A stretch of DNA of 9,418 bases from Arcobacter sp. (GCA_016744485.1 JADGEG010000070.1:1-9418); one strand, 5' to 3'. Positions 1-7,566 are shown, counted from the stretch's first letter. Notes: a model not told the origin generated them from the sequence alone. A program made the numbers and translations.

Positions 1-2
1 GT

Positions 3-1145
3 ACTTTAGAAAATGAAAAACAAACAAATATACAAGCTATAATCACACTTGAAAATGAGTTTAAAGCAAAAGAAGAAAGACTTCATAATGAATTTCAAAT
101 CAAAGAATCTAATTTTACTGAAAAACTAGATTTATTAGAACATTCACAAGAAAAAAGAAAAATAGAATTTGAAAACCTTGCAAATAAACTTTTTGAAGAA
201 CATAATAAAAAGTCAAATATTAATTTAAATCAAGTACTAAATCCTTTTAAAGAAAAAATTGAAGACTTTAGCAAAAGAGTAAATGATATTTATACAGAAG
301 AAACCAAACAAAGAGTTTCTTTAACAAGCCAAATTGAAAATTTAAAAAATCTAAATTATAAGATATCAGAAGATGCTATAAATTTAACAAAAGCATTAAA
401 AGGTGAGAATAAAATACAAGGCGATTGGGGAGAGATGATATTATCTTCCATATTGGAACAAACAGGATTAAGTGAAGGAAAAGAGTATTCTACACAAGGT
501 TCTTATACCAATGAAGAAGGAAAAAGATTAAGACCTGATGTAGTAGTTCATCTTCCATCAAATAAAGATATAATAATTGATTCAAAAGTTTCACTTAATT
601 CTTATTTAGATTATATGCAAAATGATGATGTTATAAAAAAAGACACCTATCTTAAGAATTTAAATAAGTCTCTTATAACTCATATAAAAGGCTTAAGTGT
701 AAAGAAATATGAAGATATAAAAGACCTTAGAACATTAGATTTTGTTTTAATGTTTATTCCAATTGAACAAGCTTTTTTACTAGCAACTTCAAAAAATCAA
801 AATTTATTTAAAATGGCATTTGAGCATAATATTGTTTTAGTATCTTCTTCAACTCTATTTGTTACTTTGCGTACTATTGAAAATATCTGGCGATATGAAC
901 ATCAAAATGAAAATGCCTTACTTATTTCAAAAAAAGCAGGTGATTTATATGATAAATTCGCTTTATTTTTAAAAGATATTGAATTAATAGGAACACATAT
1001 TACACGAACACAAAAATCATACGATGATGCTATGAATAAATTAAGTACAGGAAAAGGTAACTTAATTAGAAGAAGTGAAGAATTTATACAATTAGGCATC
1101 AAAGCAAATAAAAAAATTGATAGCTTAAAATACTTAGAAAAATAA
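3..1145 (+). CDS. rmuC: RmuC family protein, C-terminal 380 residues (5' end outside window)
   Basis: The frame is open from the first bases of the window to a TAA stop, so the gene enters from the left and its true start is not visible. About the first 80 visible residues are Glu/Lys/Asn-rich and look like the coiled coil typical of RmuC; the usual N-terminal membrane anchor would lie upstream. The family core follows: INLTKALKGENK and GDWGE near visible residues 126-145, then RPDVVVHLP (Asp 179) and IIIDSKVSL (Asp 193, Lys 195), which fit the PD-(D/E)XK nuclease-like fold assigned to this family. RmuC was named for limiting DNA inversions at short inverted repeats in E. coli; its biochemical role is poorly defined. 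A methionine at 435 is not a credible start because conserved sequence continues upstream of it. hemL begins 18 bases downstream on the same strand. Family assignment is firm; function is inherited from the family. Confidence 0.93.
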   Translation, partial: TLENEKQTNIQAIITLENEFKAKEERLHNEFQIKESNFTEKLDLLEHSQEKRKIEFENLANKLFEEHNKKSNINLNQVLNPFKEKIEDFSKRVNDIYTEETKQRVSLTSQIENLKNLNYKISEDAINLTKALKGENKIQGDWGEMILSSILEQTGLSEGKEYSTQGSYTNEEGKRLRPDVVVHLPSNKDIIIDSKVSLNSYLDYMQNDDVIKKDTYLKNLNKSLITHIKGLSVKKYEDIKDLRTLDFVLMFIPIEQAFLLATSKNQNLFKMAFEHNIVLVSSSTLFVTLRTIENIWRYEHQNENALLISKKAGDLYDKFALFLKDIELIGTHITRTQKSYDDAMNKLSTGKGNLIRRSEEFIQLGIKANKKIDSLKYLEK

Positions 1146-1163
1146 ATAATATAGGAAAATTAA

Positions 1164-2465
1164 ATGTTTGAAAAATCACTAAATGCTTACAGCCATGCAA
1201 AAAAAGTAATTCCAGCAGGAGTTAACTCACCCGTTCGTGCTTTTAAAGGTCTTAAAGGAACTCCACCTTTTATACAAAAAGGAAAAGGTGCTTATTTATT
1301 TGATATTGATGGGAATAAATACTTAGATTTTGTACAAAGCTGGGGACCTCTAATATTTGGTCATTGTAATAAAGATATAGAAGAAGAAGTCATAAAAACA
1401 GTAAAACTAGGTTTGTCTTTTGGAGCTCCTACCTTACTTGAAACACAATTAGCAAATGAAATTATAAGTATGTATGATTATATTGATAAACTTAGATTTG
1501 TAAGCTCTGGTACTGAAGCTGTAATGTCAGCTATTAGATTGGCAAGGGGAGTTACAAATAAAAATGATATTGTTAAATTTGAGGGTTGTTATCACGGGCA
1601 TAGTGATTCTTTATTAGTAAAAGCAGGTTCTGGCTTAGCCACTTTTGGAAGCCCAAGTTCAGCAGGAGTTCCAAGTGACTTAATTAAACATACACTGTTA
1701 TGTGAATATAACAATATAAAAAATCTTAAGCAGTGTTTTGAAGACTCACACGATATTGCTTGTATTATTATTGAACCCATTGCTGGAAATATGGGATTAA
1801 TACCTGCATCACATGAGTTTTTAAAAGCTTGTAGAGAGTTATGTGATAAGAATAATGCTTTATTAATTTTTGATGAAGTTATGTCAGGGTTTAGAGCATC
1901 TTTAAGAGGAGCTTCTGGAATAATAGATGTAAAAGCAGATATTATTACTTTTGGTAAAGTAATAGGTGCAGGAATGCCCGTTGGTGCTTTTGCTAGTTCA
2001 TCTAAAATTATGAATCATTTATCACCTGATGGTTCTGTTTATCAAGCAGGTACTTTAAGTGGAAACCCAGTTGCCATGAGTGCTGGTTTGGCTTCTTTAA
2101 AAAAATTAAAAAGTATAGATAATATTTATGAAAACTTAAATCAAAAAGCTTTAAGATTAGTTAATGGTTTGAAAAAAGTAGCAAACAAGTACAATATTTC
2201 TTTACAAATAAATACAAGAGGTTCTATGTTTGGATTTTTCTTTTGTAAGCAAGAGCCTAAAAATTTTAAAGATGTGGGTCTTTGTGATTTTGAAGCTTTT
2301 GCAATTTTTCATCATGAGATGCTAAAAAAAGGTTATTATTTTGCTTGTTCTCAATATGAAGCTGGATTTATTTCAAGCGTTATTACAAATGATATGATTG
2401 ATAATTGTATTAAAGATGCTTCTTTAGTTATGCTTCAAATACAAGGAATGCAAAATGCCAAATAA
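1164..2465 (+). CDS. hemL: Glutamate-1-semialdehyde 2,1-aminomutase
   Basis: HemL is a cytoplasmic PLP enzyme that converts glutamate-1-semialdehyde to 5-aminolevulinate, the precursor of heme and other tetrapyrroles in the C5 pathway. The 433-residue length is about usual for the family. Visible motifs are the N-terminal PAGVNSPVRAF (17-27), SSGTEA (114-119, cofactor phosphate binding), YHGHSD (143-148), FDEVMSGFR with Asp 237 contacting the PLP ring nitrogen, and TFGKVIGAGMPVGAF with the Schiff-base Lys 265. SGNPVAM follows. The start is supported by AGGA at 1153-1156, seven bases before the ATG. The gene follows rmuC by 18 bases and its last 11 bases overlap the next gene, so the genes downstream are probably translated in a coupled way. 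The active site looks intact. The C-terminal YEAGFISS region departs from the more common FEAGFxSTAHT form, which I take to be a lineage feature rather than damage. Confidence 0.97.
   Translation: MFEKSLNAYSHAKKVIPAGVNSPVRAFKGLKGTPPFIQKGKGAYLFDIDGNKYLDFVQSWGPLIFGHCNKDIEEEVIKTVKLGLSFGAPTLLETQLANEIISMYDYIDKLRFVSSGTEAVMSAIRLARGVTNKNDIVKFEGCYHGHSDSLLVKAGSGLATFGSPSSAGVPSDLIKHTLLCEYNNIKNLKQCFEDSHDIACIIIEPIAGNMGLIPASHEFLKACRELCDKNNALLIFDEVMSGFRASLRGASGIIDVKADIITFGKVIGAGMPVGAFASSSKIMNHLSPDGSVYQAGTLSGNPVAMSAGLASLKKLKSIDNIYENLNQKALRLVNGLKKVANKYNISLQINTRGSMFGFFFCKQEPKNFKDVGLCDFEAFAIFHHEMLKKGYYFACSQYEAGFISSVITNDMIDNCIKDASLVMLQIQGMQNAK
2443..2447 (+). promoter_or_regulatory. Ribosome binding site inside the end of hemL
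   Basis: AAGGA lies seven bases before the ATG at 2455. It sits within the last codons of hemL and fixes the start of the overlapping AtpZ-like gene there, rather than at the in-frame ATG at 2524. Confidence 0.7.
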
Positions 2466-2802
2466 GGACGATAACATAGAAGATATATCAAAATACAAAG
2501 ATATAAATAAAGAAAAAAAAGATATGCCAAAACATAAAGATAAATTACTTGCTTTAGATAACTTATCTTTAGGTATTTCAATGGTAGCATCTGTTGCTAT
2601 AGGATTTGCTATTGGATATGGATTAAAAGAATTAACGGGATATTCATGGACTTTATGGCTTGGTCTTTTTTGGGGTATTAGTGCAGCTATATTAAATATA
2701 TATAAAGCATATAAAAGAGGTCAAAAAGAATTTGAAGGTTTAGAAAACGATCCAAGGTATTCACATAGGGCAAAATATGGTGATACTACAATAGATGAAT
2801 AA
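2455..2802 (+). CDS. AtpZ/AtpI family small membrane protein
   Basis: This 115-residue protein has a charged Lys/Asp-rich N-terminus (1-35), then two predicted membrane helices: about 37-58 (SLGISMVASVAIGFAIGYGL) and 66-86 (TLWLGLFWGISAAILNIYKA), with Gly-rich faces and a short polar turn between them. The C-terminal tail (87-115) is charged. This pattern, especially the GxxxGYxLKE and LGLFWGISAAxLNIYK segments, matches the AtpZ/AtpI (F0F1-ATPase assembly or Mg2+/Ca2+ transport associated) family. Members are usually encoded next to ATP synthase genes; here the gene overlaps the end of hemL by 11 bases and the following membrane protein by 8 bases. The start is supported by AAGGA at 2443-2447. 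A role in ATP synthase c-ring assembly or ion transport is possible by family, but nothing in this neighbourhood confirms it. Confidence 0.8.
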   Translation: MPNKDDNIEDISKYKDINKEKKDMPKHKDKLLALDNLSLGISMVASVAIGFAIGYGLKELTGYSWTLWLGLFWGISAAILNIYKAYKRGQKEFEGLENDPRYSHRAKYGDTTIDE

Positions 2803-3355
2803 AACAAAACTTATTAACTTTATAAAAATATTTTTATTAGTAGATATACTTGTTGTTTTTTATTCTGTCGTTTTTGAAAATAATTTATTTTTATTAAATA
2901 CTCAAGTTGCTTTTATCTCATCACTTTTTATTACTAGTGCTTCTTATTTATCTTATAAAAGAACTGTACAAAAACGATTAATGAATATATACCCCAAAGA
3001 TAAGCAAACAAATAAAGATTTAGATGATACTGATGACATAGATGACCCATACTCACTTTATTCTAAAGATACACAAAGTAATTCTAAAGAAGAACTAAGC
3101 CCTGAAATGATTTCAAAAATACTAAAAGAAGAAAAAAAACACATCAAACAAAATACTTTTAAAAATATAAAGCTAATAAGTAGCTCTTTTGTATCAATAT
3201 ATAGACTAGCAGCTTATGCCTTTTTAATTCTTGGATTTTTCTCTCTTAGTAACAATCATATTTTTTTAAGTACTGCTTTTATTATAGGAATTAGTATCGT
3301 GCCTTTTAGTATTTTATTATCAAATTTTATTTTTGTATCAAAGGAAGATCAATAA
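2795..3355 (+). CDS. Four-helix integral membrane protein of unknown function
   Basis: I do not recognise a characterised family. The 186-residue protein has two N-terminal hydrophobic segments (about 9-29 and 33-53), a polar central region of about 75 residues, and two C-terminal hydrophobic segments (about 129-151 and 155-180). The central region holds an Asp-rich stretch (75-84, DLDDTDDIDD) followed by a Lys/Glu-rich, probably helical part (98-125). Such an arrangement suggests two helical hairpins joined by a cytoplasmic loop. The ATG overlaps the end of the AtpZ-like gene by 8 bases and has only a weak ribosome binding site (GGTGAT at 2779-2784), so it probably depends on translation of the gene before it. 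Linkage to hemL and AtpZ suggests a membrane-related accessory role, but that is inference. The last 29 bases overlap the 3' end of the opposing gene. Confidence 0.8.
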   Translation: MNKTKLINFIKIFLLVDILVVFYSVVFENNLFLLNTQVAFISSLFITSASYLSYKRTVQKRLMNIYPKDKQTNKDLDDTDDIDDPYSLYSKDTQSNSKEELSPEMISKILKEEKKHIKQNTFKNIKLISSSFVSIYRLAAYAFLILGFFSLSNNHIFLSTAFIIGISIVPFSILLSNFIFVSKEDQ

Positions 3356-4013
3356 TAATACAACTATGTTCTACTGTAAATATACATGAAGACTTATCAT
3401 CTTTATAGGTAAAATTTTTATTCAACACTTTCATATTTGCTTTTATTTTAATGCAAACTATAGAATACTTTTGATTTTCTATTTTTATATACTCACCAAT
3501 TTTTAACATAATACTTGTTGTAATATTAGTTGAATTATTAAAATATTCATAAATATAATTTAATGCTTTTATAAATTGTGTAGCATTTATTTTTAAATTT
3601 GGTATTGAAGGATCATATTTTTTAGTATATTTAATATTTGAATTAATTTGTTTATTCGCAATTGCTAAATCAGTAAGAGTAAAAATATTAGTCATATTAG
3701 TATATTTTTTATCTATTTTAGTATTATTTTTTACTGTAACACTTTTGTAAAGTTTCATATGAATTTCATTATCATTTTCATAAAAAACAGTAATAGCATA
3801 AAAAGTATAATTTTTTAAATTCAAATCTATATATGTGGTTAAAGAACCATAAGATTTAGAGGCATATTTTAGGCTTAAGTCATATAGTTCTTTTATTTCA
3901 ATTTTATTTAATAAAAATTGTGCTTCTTGATTAGAATAAGATATCTTAGATTCTTCATAAAATGATAAAACTGGATTTAAATCTAATTCAATCCAATTTT
4001 CATAAAAATTCAT
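3327..4013 (-). CDS. Hypothetical protein translated directly after rpoD
   Basis: I do not recognise this 228-residue protein. It has no signal peptide and no convincing membrane helix, so it is probably cytoplasmic. It is unusually rich in Asn, Lys, Ile and Tyr. Alternating hydrophobic stretches such as TFYAITVFYE (70-79), YSIVCIKIKA (183-192) and CIFTVEHSCIIIDLPL (210-225) suggest beta strands; 143-158 looks like an amphipathic helix. Cysteines are at 187, 210 and 218, with no obvious metal-site spacing. The ATG lies one base after the rpoD stop codon (the junction reads TAAAATG), so it almost certainly shares the rpoD transcript and is translated by ribosomes finishing rpoD; only a weak AGAAAG precedes it. 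The stop lies 29 bases inside the opposing membrane protein gene. The length and frame of the ORF together with the tight junction make it a real gene; its function is unknown. Confidence 0.78.
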   Translation of the reverse strand: MNFYENWIELDLNPVLSFYEESKISYSNQEAQFLLNKIEIKELYDLSLKYASKSYGSLTTYIDLNLKNYTFYAITVFYENDNEIHMKLYKSVTVKNNTKIDKKYTNMTNIFTLTDLAIANKQINSNIKYTKKYDPSIPNLKINATQFIKALNYIYEYFNNSTNITTSIMLKIGEYIKIENQKYSIVCIKIKANMKVLNKNFTYKDDKSSCIFTVEHSCIIIDLPLIQK

Positions 4014-4014
4014 T

Positions 4015-5841
4015 TTAACTTTCTACATAATTTTTAAGGTTCTTACCAACTTTTGGATGTTTTAATTTTTTAATAGCACTTGATTCTATTTGTCGTACTC
4101 GTTCTCTTGTAACTGATAATTCTTTACCTATTTCTTCTAGTGTTCGATCAGAAACATCTTCCATTAAACCAAATCTCATTCGCACAACTGCTTGTTCTCT
4201 TTCATTTAACTGAGCTAATATTTGATCAATTTGATTTTGTAAATCTTCTTTCATAATATTATCCATTGGAGTTGGAGCTTTTTCATCTGTAACAAAATCA
4301 CCAAACTTACCATCATCATCGCTTCCAATAGGAGCCTCTAAAGATACAGGTTCTTTAGTGATCTTAATCACTTGTTTTACTTTATCAATAGGCAAACCAA
4401 CTTCCTTAGAAATTTTTTCAACATCTGGTTCTTTACCATCTTCTTGAATACCTTTTCGTATTATTTTATTAATTCTATTAATCGTTTCTATCATATGAAT
4501 AGGAATTCTAATTGTTCGTGCTTGATCAGCAATTGCTCTACTTATTGCTTGTCTAATCCACCATGTCGCATATGTTGAAAATTTGTAACCTTTTTTATAC
4601 TCAAACTTATCAACTGCTTTCATCAACCCAATATTTCCTTCTTGTATTAAATCTAAAAAGGGTAGTCCTCTATTTGTATATCTTTTTGCAATTGATACAA
4701 CAAGTCTTAAGTTTGATTTTGCCATTCTAGTTTTTGATAAATCTGTAACTTTTTTACCATGTTTTATTTGTTCTAAAACATCTTTAAGTTCTTCAGGTTC
4801 CAAATCAAAGCCATCTTTAGAAGCTTCTGCTGTTTGAAAAAGTTTTTTTATTTCCATATAAGTTGATACCATCGTAGCTTCTGGAACCATAGATGTAATT
4901 TGTACTTTAGATAGATTAATAATATTTTCTAAAAGTTTTTGATGGTTTTTTAATAAACCATCATTAAATAAAGGAAGTCTGTATTCTAGTCTTTTTAATT
5001 CCATATCAAAACCTGTATCAGATTTTAATGCAGTTTCCATTGCTTTTACAATCTCAGTAATAAGCTTTGAAGTAGGTCCTAAACTTAATAAAGACTCTTT
5101 TAACATTTTCTTTTTAAAAGCTCCTGTTAAGTCATAAGTCATTTGATCTGTTTCATTTGTAAATACTTCAACTTCTTTTAATTGAAATTTTAACCAGTCT
5201 TTTTTTGCTTTTTCTAAAACTTTAAATGCTATAACAATTGTTTCAGCTCTTTTATCTAGTTTTTTTTGTTTTTTTGAACCTATTTCAGAATCATCCGAAC
5301 TTGTATCATCAGAATCATCATCAAAGTTCCTAAATAGCTCCTTTACTTTACGTTCCCTGTTTACTAAAGGTTCCTTATATTCTAAGATAAAATCTATTAA
5401 ATAAGGAACATAACAAATAGCATCTAATATGATATCTTCACCTAATTCTATTCTTTTTGAAATTTCTATTTCTTCTTCTTTAGTAAGTAGAGGAATTTGA
5501 CCCATTTCTCTTAAATACATTCGTACAGGTGAATCAGATCTTGACCATTCTAAAAGTTCTTTATTCTTTAAAAAATCAAAGATATCACCTTTGTTATCTT
5601 TTAATAACTTCATTCTTAAATCTGCTCTTTTTTTAGCATCAGAAGCATTCATTCTTTTTGCTTGTTCTTGTGAAGACATTAAAGTCACATTATATAACTG
5701 AATAAAAGCTAGAAGTTTTTTTATATTTGATAAAGAAGGTGTTTTTGAGAAAATTTTAATAAGATTTTCATAAGTTAGTATTGAGTCTTTAACCTCTTTT
5801 ACTGTCTCTTCAATAAGTTTATTTAAATCTTTTGTACTCAT
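4015..5841 (-). CDS. rpoD: RNA polymerase primary sigma factor (sigma-70, RpoD)
   Basis: RpoD is the housekeeping sigma factor that directs core RNA polymerase to most promoters. The 608-residue protein shows region 1.2 (SDSPVRMYLREMGQIPLLT, 102-120), a long non-conserved region (about 138-360) containing an acidic Asp/Ser stretch (173-187) followed by a Lys-rich one, region 2 (about 374-445, with NLRLVVSIAKRY, GLPFLDLIQEGNIGLMKAV and YKFSTYATWWIRQAI for -10 recognition and melting), region 3 (about 450-530) and region 4 (about 545-597). The -35-binding helix-turn-helix is at about 566-586 (RTLEEIGKELSVTRERVRQI). The N-terminal region 1.1 (1-95) is divergent, as is common in Campylobacterota. 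AGAGGAA at 5851-5857, nine bases before the ATG, supports the start. The gene is divergent from leuD, and its stop is one base from the start of a hypothetical gene. Full length and intact; it is a primary sigma factor, not an alternative one, because regions 1.2, 2, 3 and 4 are all present. Confidence 0.98.
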   Translation of the reverse strand: MSTKDLNKLIEETVKEVKDSILTYENLIKIFSKTPSLSNIKKLLAFIQLYNVTLMSSQEQAKRMNASDAKKRADLRMKLLKDNKGDIFDFLKNKELLEWSRSDSPVRMYLREMGQIPLLTKEEEIEISKRIELGEDIILDAICYVPYLIDFILEYKEPLVNRERKVKELFRNFDDDSDDTSSDDSEIGSKKQKKLDKRAETIVIAFKVLEKAKKDWLKFQLKEVEVFTNETDQMTYDLTGAFKKKMLKESLLSLGPTSKLITEIVKAMETALKSDTGFDMELKRLEYRLPLFNDGLLKNHQKLLENIINLSKVQITSMVPEATMVSTYMEIKKLFQTAEASKDGFDLEPEELKDVLEQIKHGKKVTDLSKTRMAKSNLRLVVSIAKRYTNRGLPFLDLIQEGNIGLMKAVDKFEYKKGYKFSTYATWWIRQAISRAIADQARTIRIPIHMIETINRINKIIRKGIQEDGKEPDVEKISKEVGLPIDKVKQVIKITKEPVSLEAPIGSDDDGKFGDFVTDEKAPTPMDNIMKEDLQNQIDQILAQLNEREQAVVRMRFGLMEDVSDRTLEEIGKELSVTRERVRQIESSAIKKLKHPKVGKNLKNYVES

Positions 5842-5876
5842 AATTTCTTATTCCTCTTCTTTCTTATATCGCACTC

Positions 5877-5882
5877 ATTATA
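5877..5882 (-). promoter_or_regulatory. Probable rpoD -10 promoter element
   Basis: On the minus strand this reads TATAAT exactly, about 36 bases upstream of the rpoD start codon, within the sequence GAGTATAATGAG. No clear TTGACA -35 is visible upstream; the upstream region is only AT-rich, as expected for Campylobacterota sigma-70 promoters. The implied leader is short, about 28-30 bases. The start point is inferred, not shown. Confidence 0.6.
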
Positions 5883-5943
5883 CTCAAATTATTTTAAAAA
5901 ACAATTAACTGCTTTTTATTTAATCTAAAATTATTCATTTTTG

Positions 5944-5952
5944 TGATAAAAT
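5944..5952 (+). promoter_or_regulatory. Probable leuD-leuB extended -10 promoter element
   Basis: TGATAAAAT combines an extended TGN with a TAAAAT -10 hexamer (5947-5952), about 45 bases before the leuD start codon. No clear -35 hexamer is present; runs of T and A lie upstream. It sits back to back with the rpoD -10 on the other strand, 64 bases away. I see no leucine-rich leader peptide or obvious attenuator hairpin between this element and leuD. Confidence 0.45.
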
Positions 5953-5996
5953 AGCTTGTTTATAAAAAATAACTTTAAATAAAAGAGGATTGTATT

Positions 5997-6503
5997 ATGA
6001 ATATTATTATTGGTAAAACATGGAACTTTGGAGCTAATATTGATACTGATATTATAATTGCTGCAAGATATCTTAATAACTCAGACCCCAAACATTTAGC
6101 AAAATATATTATGGAAGATATTGATCCTGAATTTTCTAAAAAATTATCTAAAGGTGATATTATAGTTGCAGGTGAAAATTTTGGTTGTGGAAGTTCAAGA
6201 GAACATGCTCCTATAGCTTTAAAAACTGCTGGAGTTGCCGCTGTAATTGCTCCAACATTTGCTAGAATATTTTACAGAAATGCTTTTAATATGGGACTTC
6301 CTATTTTTGAGTTACCTCAAGCCTTGGAAATAAAAGAAGGTGATAATATTTCTATAAATTTAGACGAAGGCACTATTACAAATAATACACAAGGTAAAAC
6401 ATATAAATTTGTTCCTATTCCTCCTTTTATGCAAGAACTGATCCAATGTGGTGGTTTGATTAATTATGCAAAAGAAGAAATTAAAAAGGAAAAAAATGTC
6501 TAA
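5997..6503 (+). CDS. leuD: 3-Isopropylmalate dehydratase small subunit
   Basis: LeuD is the swivelling small subunit of isopropylmalate isomerase, which with LeuC (the iron-sulfur subunit, not in this window) interconverts 2- and 3-isopropylmalate in leucine synthesis. The 168-residue length fits the short LeuD type seen in archaea and many bacteria, rather than the roughly 200-residue enterobacterial type. Visible motifs are NIDTDIIIAARYL (14-26, the start of the domain and the substrate-specificity loop), AGENFGCGSSREHAP (58-72, the conserved active-site loop of the aconitase family) and APTFARIFYRNAFNMGLP (85-102). AGAGGA at 5984-5989, seven bases before the ATG, supports the start. The gene overlaps leuB by 8 bases. 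Related small subunits act on homoaconitate or other malate derivatives, but pairing with leuB makes the leucine role most likely. Confidence 0.93.
   Translation: MNIIIGKTWNFGANIDTDIIIAARYLNNSDPKHLAKYIMEDIDPEFSKKLSKGDIIVAGENFGCGSSREHAPIALKTAGVAAVIAPTFARIFYRNAFNMGLPIFELPQALEIKEGDNISINLDEGTITNNTQGKTYKFVPIPPFMQELIQCGGLINYAKEEIKKEKNV
6486..6490 (+). promoter_or_regulatory. Ribosome binding site that sets the leuB start
   Basis: AAGGA lies five bases before the ATG at 6496, inside the last codons of leuD. The longer in-frame alternative at 6466 has no such site and would add only a Lys-rich tail not expected in LeuB. Confidence 0.75.
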
Positions 6504-7566
6504 AAACTATAAAATTTCAATAATAAAAGGTGATGGAATTGGTCCTGAGATTATTGATGAAGCTATAAAAGTATTAGATATAGTTTCATATAATTGTGGT
6601 TTTACTTTGGAGTATAAAGAATATTTAATGGGTGGAATTGCTATTGATGTTACTGGAAAACCTTTGCCACAAGAAACTATTGACGGTGTTTTAAACTCAG
6701 ATGCTTGTTTATTTGGAGCAATTGGTGGAGCTAAATGGGACTCCTTACCAAGAGAGTTAAGACCAGAAACTGGACTTTTAAATTTTAGAGAAGCTATGGG
6801 GGTATATGCAAATTTAAGACCTGCTGTTATATATGATGAATTAATAAATGCGTCAACACTAAAAGCTGAAATAATTGAGGGTGTTAATATTATGGTGGTT
6901 CGTGAGCTAATTGGTGGCATATATTTTGGAAAACCACGAGCAAATGATGGACAAAAAGCTTATAATACTATGATATATACTAAAGATGAAATAATTAGAA
7001 TTGGTAAAAAAGCTTTTGAAATTGCTATGAGCCGAGATAAAAGAGTATGCTCAGTTGATAAGGCAAATGTATTAGAAGTTTCTCAATTATGGAGAGATAC
7101 TATGATTGAGTTAAGTGCTTCTTATCCAGAAGTAGAACTTACTCATATGTATGTAGATAATGCAACTATGCAATTAGTACGAAACCCAAAACAATTTGAT
7201 GTAATAGTAACAGGAAATATTTTTGGAGATATTTTAAGTGATACAGCTTCTATGGTTGTAGGTTCAATTGGACTTCTTCCTTCTGCTTCCACAGGGGATA
7301 AAACAGCAATTTATGAACCAATTCATGGTTCTGCCCCTGATATTGCAGGACTTGGAATAGCAAACCCAATTGCTACGATTCAAAGTGCGGCTATGATGCT
7401 TAGATATTCACTAGGAGAGACTCAAGCTGCTGATATAATAGAAAAAGCAATTAAACAAGCTCTTAAAAAAGGTTACAGAACAGAAGATTTAGCCAGCTTT
7501 GATACAAAACATCTTGTTAGTACATCTGAGATGGGAAATATTATCGCTGATTTTATTGATAAATAA
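6496..7566 (+). CDS. leuB: 3-Isopropylmalate dehydrogenase
   Basis: LeuB oxidatively decarboxylates 3-isopropylmalate to 2-ketoisocaproate with NAD+, the third step specific to leucine synthesis; it is a cytoplasmic, metal-dependent dimer. From the chosen start it has 356 residues, close to the usual 360. Visible features are GDGIGPE (12-18), RPETGLLNFREAMGVYANLR (89-108, the leucine-type loop with Arg 98 and Arg 108), Arg 136, the catalytic Tyr 143 (in GGIYFGKPR) and Lys 189 (in SVDKANVL), the metal ligands Asp 221, Asp 245 and Asp 249, and the NAD-binding YEPIHGSAPDIAGLGIANP (273-291). The RPE-GLL loop separates it from isocitrate and tartrate dehydrogenases. I prefer the start at 6496 over 6466 because of the AAGGA at 6486-6490 and the fit to family N-termini. 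It overlaps leuD by 8 bases, so the two are probably coupled. leuA and leuC must lie elsewhere. Confidence 0.96.
   Translation: MSKNYKISIIKGDGIGPEIIDEAIKVLDIVSYNCGFTLEYKEYLMGGIAIDVTGKPLPQETIDGVLNSDACLFGAIGGAKWDSLPRELRPETGLLNFREAMGVYANLRPAVIYDELINASTLKAEIIEGVNIMVVRELIGGIYFGKPRANDGQKAYNTMIYTKDEIIRIGKKAFEIAMSRDKRVCSVDKANVLEVSQLWRDTMIELSASYPEVELTHMYVDNATMQLVRNPKQFDVIVTGNIFGDILSDTASMVVGSIGLLPSASTGDKTAIYEPIHGSAPDIAGLGIANPIATIQSAAMMLRYSLGETQAADIIEKAIKQALKKGYRTEDLASFDTKHLVSTSEMGNIIADFIDK

Noticed and set aside
435..437. ATG at 435 as the start of the RmuC gene
   Set aside because: Conserved RmuC sequence (INLTKALKG and GDWG) lies upstream in the same open frame, so the gene begins outside the window.
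4372..4578. Open frame antisense to rpoD, 68 codons with several Cys
   Set aside because: It lies wholly opposite the conserved region 2-3 coding sequence of rpoD, its composition is what the reverse of that sequence gives, and it has no supporting ribosome binding site.
5297..5325. Asp/Ser repeat-like stretch in rpoD (residues 173-186) as a possible insertion or repeat expansion
   Set aside because: Acidic low-complexity sequence is common in the non-conserved region between sigma regions 1.2 and 2; no exact DNA repeat unit is present.
6466..6495. Longer leuB start at 6466
   Set aside because: It would add ten mostly Lys residues, deepen the overlap with leuD to 38 bases and has no ribosome binding site; the ATG at 6496 has AAGGA at good spacing.
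6507..6920. Open frame antisense to leuB, 137 codons
   Set aside because: It is fully explained by the conserved leuB sequence on the other strand; the translation is Ser/Pro/Ile-rich without any recognisable domain.
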